The position numbers were made by a program, and so were the translations under genes. The notes under the pieces were generated by a model. That model was not told the origin of the DNA, did no database searches, and saw only the letters and a program-made list of their open reading frames with translations. A stretch of 64,000 bases of DNA, from positions 88,054 to 152,053 of the forward strand of contig NZ_QEXV01000007.1 of NCBI RefSeq assembly GCF_003122085.1. Direction: 5' to 3'. Below are positions 56,475-64,000 of the stretch, piece by piece. Source of the stretch: Marinicauda salina. Its GTDB lineage: Bacteria > Pseudomonadota > Alphaproteobacteria > Caulobacterales > Maricaulaceae. Within the stretch, counting starts at the first letter, position 1; each line of letters opens with the position of its first letter.

Positions 56475-57722
56475 ATGATCGTTCGCACGCTCGCCGCCTC
56501 GGCGGCGGCTCTTTTCGCCGTTTCGTCCGCCTTCGCCGGCGAGACCGAGGCGGAGCTGGAATCCCGCGCCCGCGCCATCCACGACCGGGTGATCGCGCTC
56601 GACACCCATGTCGACATCGATGCGGGTTACGCGACGTGGCGCCTCGATCCCGGCGGCTTCACCCGCGCCCAGGTCGATCTGCCCAAGATGCGCGCCGGCG
56701 GGCTCGATGCCGCCTTCTTCATCGTCTATGTCGGCCAGGGCGAACTCACCGAGGAGGCCTACGCCGAGGCGCGCGCGACGGCGGACGAGAAGTACGCCGC
56801 GATCACGCGCATGATCCGCGCCTATCCGGGCGAGATCGGGCTGGCCACGACCGCCGACGAGGTCGAGGCGATCGCCGCCTCGGGCCGGCGCGTCGCGCTC
56901 ATCGGCATGGAGAACGCCTGGCCGCTGGGGCCCTCCGTCGAGGACGTTCCCATGTGGGCCGAGCGCGGCGTGCGCTACATGTCGATCACCCATTTCGGCA
57001 ACAACCAGTTCGGCGGCAGCTCCAATCCGGACCTGACGCGGGGCGATTCGCCGATCGACCCGGGGCTTTCCGATCTCGGCCGCGACCTCGTCGCCGCGCT
57101 CAACGACAACGGGATCATGGTCGACATCTCCCATGTCGGCCCGACGACCATGCGCGAGGCGATCGAACTCTCGCGCGCCCCGGTGATCGCGAGCCATTCC
57201 GGCGCCCGGGTGTTGCGCGATCATCCGCGCAATCTCGACGACGAGCAGCTGCGCCTCATCCGCGACAACGGCGGCGTGGCCCAGATGGTCGCCTTCCGTG
57301 GCTATGTCGGCGAGGTCGCGCCGGAACTGCGCGAGGCGCAGGAGGCGCTGATCGCCGAGATGGGCCTCGACACCAAGGAGGGCCGGGAGGCGGCGAGCGA
57401 CGCCACCTGGACGCGCTATGACGCCCGCCTTGAAGCGCTCCGGGAAGAACATGGCGACGTCACCGTCGCCGACTTCGTCGACCATATCGACCACGCCGTA
57501 GAGGTCGCCGGGATCGACCATGTCGGCATCGCCTCGGACTTCGACGGCGGCGGCGGCGTGCTCGGCTGGGACGACGCTTCCGAGACGCTGGCCGTCACGG
57601 TCGAACTCGTCCGCCGCGGGTATTCCGAGGAGGACATCGCGAAGATCTGGGGCGGCAACGTGCTGCGCGTCATGCGCGCGGTCGAGGCGGCGGCGAACCC
57701 GGATGACGCCGCGGGCGAATGA
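56475..57722 (+). CDS. Membrane dipeptidase, M19 family
   Basis: 415 residues with a signal peptide (to about 23, SSAFA). The zinc ligands of renal dipeptidase-type enzymes are present: His45-x-Asp47 (THVDID), Glu146 (GMENAW), His220 (ISHVG), His241 (SHSGAR) and Asp355 (ASDFDGGGG). It would hydrolyse dipeptides, including D-amino-acid-containing ones, in the periplasm. 74 bases after the serine hydrolase gene and possibly in one operon with it; peptidoglycan or peptide scavenging is a reasonable role. Confidence 0.9.
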   Translation: MIVRTLAASAAALFAVSSAFAGETEAELESRARAIHDRVIALDTHVDIDAGYATWRLDPGGFTRAQVDLPKMRAGGLDAAFFIVYVGQGELTEEAYAEARATADEKYAAITRMIRAYPGEIGLATTADEVEAIAASGRRVALIGMENAWPLGPSVEDVPMWAERGVRYMSITHFGNNQFGGSSNPDLTRGDSPIDPGLSDLGRDLVAALNDNGIMVDISHVGPTTMREAIELSRAPVIASHSGARVLRDHPRNLDDEQLRLIRDNGGVAQMVAFRGYVGEVAPELREAQEALIAEMGLDTKEGREAASDATWTRYDARLEALREEHGDVTVADFVDHIDHAVEVAGIDHVGIASDFDGGGGVLGWDDASETLAVTVELVRRGYSEEDIAKIWGGNVLRVMRAVEAAANPDDAAGE

Positions 57723-57762
57723 AACTAGCATTCGCCGAAAGGTTTATCCGGGGAGGCCCCTC

Positions 57763-58158
57763 ATGACCGACATCACCCTCGTGCTCGCGCGATTCATCGG
57801 CATCTACTTCATGGTCGCGGGGCTGGGCGTGATCATGCGCCGCCGGACCATCGGCGATTTCGTCCGGCGCTATCGCGAGGACCCGGTCATCAGCTTCATC
57901 GCGGGCGTGCTGGCGCTGTGGTTCGGCCTGGTGGTGATGGCGCTCAACTGGGACTGGTCGGCCTTCCTGCCCGCGGTGATCACCTTCATCGGCCTGCTCG
58001 CCGCAGTGAAGGGCGGGCTGCTGATCATCCTCGGCAAGCGCGTGATCGTGCTGTCGCGGCTGTACGAGGAGAACCTCCACACCGCCGGGATCTGGGGCAT
58101 CCTGATCACCGTCATCGGCGCGCTGCTGACGGGCGCGAGTTTCGCCGCGCAGCCATGA
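57763..58158 (+). CDS. Small four-helix membrane protein
   Basis: 131 residues from the ATG at 57763 (GGGGAGG 6 bases upstream). Four hydrophobic segments at about 5-24, 43-63, 68-90 and 105-125 are separated by short basic loops (RRRTIGDFVRRYRED). No family recognised with certainty. Its TGA overlaps the ATG of the next gene (58155-58158), so both are translated together. Confidence 0.7.
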   Translation: MTDITLVLARFIGIYFMVAGLGVIMRRRTIGDFVRRYREDPVISFIAGVLALWFGLVVMALNWDWSAFLPAVITFIGLLAAVKGGLLIILGKRVIVLSRLYEENLHTAGIWGILITVIGALLTGASFAAQP

Positions 58159-58877
58159 GCGACGCCGCCGACAGCGTGGTCATCGACAAGCGCTATTGCG
58201 GGCCGCCGAACTCGGGCAATGGCGGTTATAGCTGCGGCGTGATGGCCCGTCTCATCGACGGGCCGGCCATGTGCGGGCTCAAGGCCCCGCCGCCGCTCGA
58301 CCGGCCCTTGCGGGTCTCGCGCAACGGCGCGGTGGCGCTTCTCGACGGGGAGACGCTGATCGGCGCGGCCGAGCCCGCCGACGCGCCCGATCTCGACATT
58401 CCCGCCCTTCCGCCCCGCGAGGCTATCGAAGCCGCCTCGAGCCGCTATGTCGGCTTCGAGCGCCACGCCTTTCCCGGCTGCTATGTCTGCGGACCCGAGC
58501 GCGCCGAGGGCGACGGGCTGAGGATCTTCGCCGGTCCGCTCGACGGGATCGACGCCGTCGCCGCGCCGTGGACGCCGGACGCCTCGCTGGCGGACGCGGA
58601 CGGCCGCGTCGGCGTGGAGCATGTCTGGGCCGCGCTCGACTGTCCGACCTGGGCGGCCTTCGGCGACGGCGATCTCGCTGCGCTGCTCGCGCGCATGACC
58701 GCCGAGGTGCGCGAGCGCCCGAAGCCCGGAGAGGCCTGCGCGATTCTGGCCTGGAAGCTGGGCTCGGAAGGCCGCAAGCATCGCTCGGCCGCCGCGCTCT
58801 ACGGCGAAACCGGCGACGTGCTCGCCGTCGCCGAGGCGCTGTGGATCGAGCCGAAGGACCCCGCCGCCTTCGCCTGA
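58155..58877 (+). CDS. Thioesterase-like (hotdog-fold) protein of unknown substrate
   Basis: 240 residues. The layout is a double hotdog-like protein: RYCGPPNSGNGGYSCGVMARLI at the start, FPGCYVCGPERAEGDGLRIFAG in the middle with a C-x2-C pair, and VWAALDCPTWAAFG. Proteins with this pattern are annotated as acyl-CoA thioesterase-like or hypothetical; the GGYSCG and CGP motifs are well preserved. It is coupled to the membrane protein upstream. Confidence 0.65.
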   Translation: MSDAADSVVIDKRYCGPPNSGNGGYSCGVMARLIDGPAMCGLKAPPPLDRPLRVSRNGAVALLDGETLIGAAEPADAPDLDIPALPPREAIEAASSRYVGFERHAFPGCYVCGPERAEGDGLRIFAGPLDGIDAVAAPWTPDASLADADGRVGVEHVWAALDCPTWAAFGDGDLAALLARMTAEVRERPKPGEACAILAWKLGSEGRKHRSAAALYGETGDVLAVAEALWIEPKDPAAFA

Positions 58878-58924
58878 TCCCGGCCTTGCGCGCCGCGGCG
58901 CGCGTCTTCATTCTGCGCATCGAA

Positions 58925-59007
58925 GTTCCAAGGGGTGTCCGGCGCAAGCCGGGCTGAGACGTCACCCTCAGGACCGGATCCGGGTCATGCCGGCGTCGGG
59001 ATGGAAC
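58925..59007 (+). promoter_or_regulatory. TPP (thiamine pyrophosphate) riboswitch
   Basis: The GGGCTGAGA core (58951-58959) and the ACCGGATCCGGGTCATGCCGGCGTCGGGA block are diagnostic. The closing P1 helix is GTTCCA (58925-58930) with TGGAAC (59002-59007). It would switch off thiC expression when TPP is plentiful, probably by blocking translation. It lies 160 bases before the thiC start. Confidence 0.95.
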
Positions 59008-59059
59008 GAAGCGGGCCGACGCCCCTTCCGCCTCTTCCTTCGTCAAGTGACCCCTCACA

Positions 59060-61339
<2,280 letters not shown>

Positions 61340-61356
61340 AGGCCGCGCCCGGAACG

Positions 61357-61497
61357 CTACCGGTTCTTCATATGCTCCAGCCCGGAGACCGATCCGGTCT
61401 TCTGGGACGGCTGGGAGGCGTTGGTCTTCTTCTTCTGGTTCTTTTCGGCCTTGGGTTTGCGGGTTTCCCGGCTCGAACGTTTCTGGCTCTTGGCCAT
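61357..61497 (-). CDS. Small basic protein, 46 residues
   Basis: Begins at the ATG at 61497, with AAAGGA 8 bases upstream. The sequence starts MAKSQKRSSRETRKPKAEKN, then QKKKTNASQPSQ, and ends VSGLEHMKNR; it is strongly positive and low in complexity. I know short proteins starting MAKSQKRS as a conserved hypothetical family in alphaproteobacteria. A nucleic-acid or ribosome-associated role is possible (inference). Convergent with thiC. Confidence 0.75.
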   Translation of the reverse strand: MAKSQKRSSRETRKPKAEKNQKKKTNASQPSQKTGSVSGLEHMKNR

Positions 61498-61858
61498 GAT
61501 GTGATCCTTTGCGCGAGGCGAGACGCCTCGCGCGCGAGCATACGCCCGATTTCCTCCGCCTCCTAGCGCGTGATCAGGTGAAGCGGGAACCGGTTCACCG
61601 GTTCTATCACGCGACCACTCAAGGGATCCTGCTCCAGCAGATTGGCGGGCGGCTGGCTGCGCTCAGCCCGCGAACCCGGGGAGCCGGAGATCGAAGGGCG
61701 CCGAAGCCGGCATGGCCGGCAAGGGCGGGGAGTTCCGCGACAAGGGCGGGGAGATCTACATCGACAACAAGGGGTAGGTGGCAGGATGGTTGGCTTTCGT
61801 GCTCGCCATAGAGCGCGGCGATCATCTCCGGCGCGCGTCAGTTCTATGATAAGCAAGA
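61498..61858. other. Gene-poor gap holding a thiC-tail remnant
   Basis: 361 bases. Apart from the remnant at about 61700-61777, no gene is supported. Short palindromes are present (GCGAGGCGAGACGCCTCGC and AACCGGTTCACCGGTT). Confidence 0.6.
61700..61777 (+). pseudogene. Remnant of a second thiC 3' end
   Basis: In one frame this reads AEAGMAGKGGEFRDKGGEIY, then IDNKG and stop, matching the thiC C-terminus ([26 protein letters not shown]) in 14 or more aligned positions. No upstream coding sequence accompanies it, so it is a fragment of a duplicated or displaced thiC tail. Confidence 0.75.
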
Positions 61859-62413
61859 TTATTCTTCTGAAGAGCCTTCGGGATCAGTAGAAACGATGGT
61901 TCGTGCCATGACCTCAGATGCATCAGCGCTCCGTTTCGCGCTTATCGCGATATGAGGTAAAGCATCGAGTGCATTTGCCATTCTTATATCCTGAAGATAC
62001 AAGCCTTCTGAGGTATAATCTTCGATCTGCTCTGATGTTAACCCTTTGTATCCGAGGTCTTTCAGGATTTCGGAAATCAAAATTCCCTGACGTCGAGCTG
62101 TTTCATCTTCTGCCTGATCTTTCACTTCTTCAGACGGCTTAAACCGGGCCGCATTGAGGAATTCTTTGTGGGCATTCATCACTTGGGCGTTCCGGTTGAA
62201 GTAGACAGGTATGGTCCGAATTGCCCAGCTGAATCCCGGATCGGCGTGCCGACCCCGAGTCGCCAAGAGAGTTTGAAGCACGTTTTCTCGACGCTCCCGA
62301 TCCCTGCGCTGCCCCTCCCATATGAGACTAATTACCACCGCCACGGTTGGACCGATTACCGCCGCAACAGCTGCACTGAGCGCTAGGATTAAATTTGCTG
62401 TTTCGGCTTCCAT
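61859..62413 (-). CDS. Membrane-anchored protein of unknown function in low-GC segment
   Basis: 184 residues. One N-terminal membrane helix (NLILALSAAVAAVIGPTVAVVISLIW, about 7-32) is followed by a basic segment (EGQRRDRERRENVLQTLLATR) and a charged soluble part. The WEGQRRDRERRE...LLATRG arrangement resembles uncharacterised DUF6680-like membrane proteins, with low certainty. Codon use is visibly more AT-rich than in the genes to the left (about half GC), suggesting transfer. It follows the HNH endonuclease gene on the same strand by 16 bases, so the two may act together. Confidence 0.6.
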   Translation of the reverse strand: MEAETANLILALSAAVAAVIGPTVAVVISLIWEGQRRDRERRENVLQTLLATRGRHADPGFSWAIRTIPVYFNRNAQVMNAHKEFLNAARFKPSEEVKDQAEDETARRQGILISEILKDLGYKGLTSEQIEDYTSEGLYLQDIRMANALDALPHIAISAKRSADASEVMARTIVSTDPEGSSEE

Positions 62414-62429
62414 GGTAGAGTATTTTCGA

Positions 62430-63311
62430 TCACCGGTTCGAATTTAAGTTTAACCGCAGCGCTCCCGCGACGCACGCGAGCATTTCCTCGCGGATCTTGC
62501 TGGCATTCTCGCCAAAATGCGCTCTTCGATGGTCGTTGGGGCAAATGGCGATCACGTTTGAGATATTGTCCGCGCCGCCTTCCGCTAATGGAATGATGTG
62601 GTGGGTTTCAAGATAAAGCGCGCCAGATGTAGTCTTGAAGCCGGGCGCTCCGCAATATTCGCATTTGCCGGCTGCGCGCCTTAGCGCGGCGTCACGAACA
62701 CGGCCGTCGCGGTTGAATACGAGACCGGTTCGCTCTGATTGTTCCCCCAGGCCCTTGGCGACAAGGTCAAGGTTGAACTGGTCGATATAAGGCCCATTCA
62801 TTAGGCCGCGTTCGATCACATGCTCACCGGTTTCGTCGTCATAAAAGAGAATTCTCCAAGGCTCTGGATCGAGGTCCCGACGCGTAACCTTGCTCGCACC
62901 ATCATCTGGATCGGCCGCGTCTTGCATTTGGCCATCTACGAATACCACGCGTAGAGGAACCCCACCGAATGCTGCGGTCCGGACGGCATCGTCAAGCCTG
63001 TCGACGCGCGCAGCCCACTGCGGCACGGGCCGCTTCTTTTGGCGAAAATGGAGGGCGTCTACGCGAAAATTATTTCGCTGGATAATTCGATCATTTTCAA
63101 TCTCGCATTTCTGAAACCAGAGATTCAAAACAACGACTTTGCCCGGTTCGACAAACGCCCATTCGTAACAGTACTTTGGGTTGGCGGCGGCGTAGGTCGG
63201 GCCTTTCGCATAATTGCCCCAATCAGACACATCGACTCCTGCTTCGGCGACAGCATCCATCACCGTGCGTTTTCCCAGAGGCCGCAATTTCTCTAGATTC
63301 ACGCCCGCCAT
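62430..63311 (-). CDS. HNH endonuclease
   Basis: 293 residues from the ATG at 63311 (GGGGA nearby). The HNH nuclease domain is C-terminal: CEYCGAPGF (zinc pair), ETHHIIPLAEGGADNISNVIAICPNDHRRAHFG, with the histidines and the second Cys/His zinc site. The N-terminal 170 residues (PKYCYEWAFVEPGKVVVLNLW) are a separate domain, possibly for binding modified or specific DNA. It is likely a restriction or mobile-element endonuclease. GC content is lower than the surroundings. A membrane protein gene follows in the same direction. Confidence 0.85.
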   Translation of the reverse strand: MAGVNLEKLRPLGKRTVMDAVAEAGVDVSDWGNYAKGPTYAAANPKYCYEWAFVEPGKVVVLNLWFQKCEIENDRIIQRNNFRVDALHFRQKKRPVPQWAARVDRLDDAVRTAAFGGVPLRVVFVDGQMQDAADPDDGASKVTRRDLDPEPWRILFYDDETGEHVIERGLMNGPYIDQFNLDLVAKGLGEQSERTGLVFNRDGRVRDAALRRAAGKCEYCGAPGFKTTSGALYLETHHIIPLAEGGADNISNVIAICPNDHRRAHFGENASKIREEMLACVAGALRLNLNSNR

Positions 63312-64000
63312 TATGTCCCCAGACTTCAATACGAATTACACTCGAATTGTACTCGCCTAAGCCGTGTCCGCTACTCCGCATTTTACGATAAACGGACACA
63401 CCTCCTGTTCATACAGCGCCGTGAGCCCCCGTTAAGGTCATCCCCTCATCTTGAGGGGCTTTGCGCAGAGCGCGGAGCCTCGAAGGATAGGAGGCCGGGC
63501 ACCGGCCTGATTATCCCCACCCCCTCGACCCTGGCGTATTCTCACCCCATCCCGATCCCGCGGAGGGGCGTTTCTAGACCGTCTGGACGCGTGGGGGCGG
63601 GAGCGGCGCCTCGAGGCTTCGCCCGGCAACGAAGGGGGAAGCTGAAAGAGCGGCCGACACAGGGGCGATCCTGGAGACGTTCCGGGTCGCGCGGCGGCGA
63701 GGCGGCGCCGGTCTTCTCCGTTTCGGGCCTCCGGGCCCGGGAGGCCGGCAAGCTTTTGAGACGTGCCGTGCGCGTATCGGATCCGGAGCCGGGGGTCGGA
63801 CGGACCCGCCGGCGCGCGCTCGCCAGGCTACGACACGGTGTTATGAGACAAGTCCCGCCGGCCGGAAAATCGCCGCGCGCGGGCGGTCCGAAGGGCCGCC
63901 GCTAACACATCCGAGAGGCCCGCCGGACCGCCCGCGCGACCCTCTTCTTCTCTTCATGGGGGCGGGGTGGGAGCTGCGGCGCCGGGGTGGGCGGGTATCC
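63312..64000. other. Gene-poor right end of the window
   Basis: 689 bases with one type A repeat at 63437-63490. Open frames here (for example 63591-63905) use many rare AGG, CGA and ACA codons, have no good start site and are not supported as genes. GC rises again to the chromosomal level near 63490. Confidence 0.5.
63437..63490. repeat. Type A palindromic repeat
   Basis: CATCCCCTCATCTTGAGGGG arm with GCGCAGAGCGC centre and CCTCGAAGGATAG arm, as in the copies at 1095-1206 and within thiC. It marks the right border of the low-GC segment. Confidence 0.7.

Noticed and set aside
63591..63905. 104-residue arginine/glycine-rich open frame at the right end
   Set aside because: Its codons include many AGG, CGA, GGG and ACA triplets unlike the genes of this window, it starts with GTG without a good ribosome-binding site, and the composition is what random high-GC DNA gives.

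Overview
This 64-kb window is chromosomal DNA of high GC content from an alphaproteobacterium. The evidence is the gene order ybgC-tolQRAB-pal-cpoB-tilS-ftsH, a short PutA without a DNA-binding domain, a class I NrdA with NrdR-type boxes, SerC of the alphaproteobacterial/archaeal-like type, a deoxyhypusine-synthase-like gene coupled to a eukaryotic-type ornithine decarboxylase, and several families of short GC-rich palindromic repeats. I would look first at the Maricaulales/Hyphomonadaceae, but the sequence alone does not fix the genus. No tRNA, rRNA, CRISPR array, prophage or insertion sequence was seen.

Layout: 0-9.6 kb holds a truncated serine hydrolase, a polyamine set (aguB, a GNAT-nitrilase fusion, a DHS-like gene and ornithine decarboxylase), two CsbD stress genes and a MarC protein. 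9.9-12.4 kb holds an OprP-like phosphate porin and PstS, each preceded by a candidate Pho box. 12.4-25.1 kb holds a large secreted metalloprotease-like protein, a glycosyltransferase, putA, nrdA, envelope proteins and a CFA synthase. 25.2-34.1 kb is the Tol-Pal/ftsH block. 34.2-42.5 kb holds an interruption between ftsH and folP (including a ribbon-helix-helix regulator module), folP, an M23 lipoprotein, an acyl-CoA dehydrogenase pair and a homocysteine methyltransferase. 42.7-58.9 kb holds an ABC exporter, thiD, an EamA transporter, an aminotransferase, serC, a PagL-type lipid A deacylase, purA, a TetR/membrane-protein pair with a palindromic operator, an AraC regulator, a serine hydrolase and a dipeptidase. 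58.9-61.3 kb is a TPP riboswitch and thiC. 61.4-64 kb holds a tiny basic protein, a thiC-tail remnant, a low-GC HNH endonuclease/membrane protein pair and a gene-poor end.

The most unusual feature is thiC. It is about 100 residues longer than expected. The excess is two in-frame blocks made of two different families of palindromic repeat that also occur between genes elsewhere in the window. A third repeat type sits between the riboswitch and the thiC start, and a second, orphan copy of the thiC C-terminal coding sequence lies 0.4 kb downstream. This resembles in-ORF repeat insertion as known for Rickettsia palindromic elements.

Several regulatory circuits can be read directly: Pho boxes for phosphate uptake, NrdR boxes for nrdA, a TPP riboswitch for thiC, a perfect 5-4-5 palindrome in the TetR divergon, and tandem TGGTA half-sites over a TTGACA promoter for the ribbon-helix-helix pair. 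All functional assignments rest on motif recognition by eye; no database search was run.
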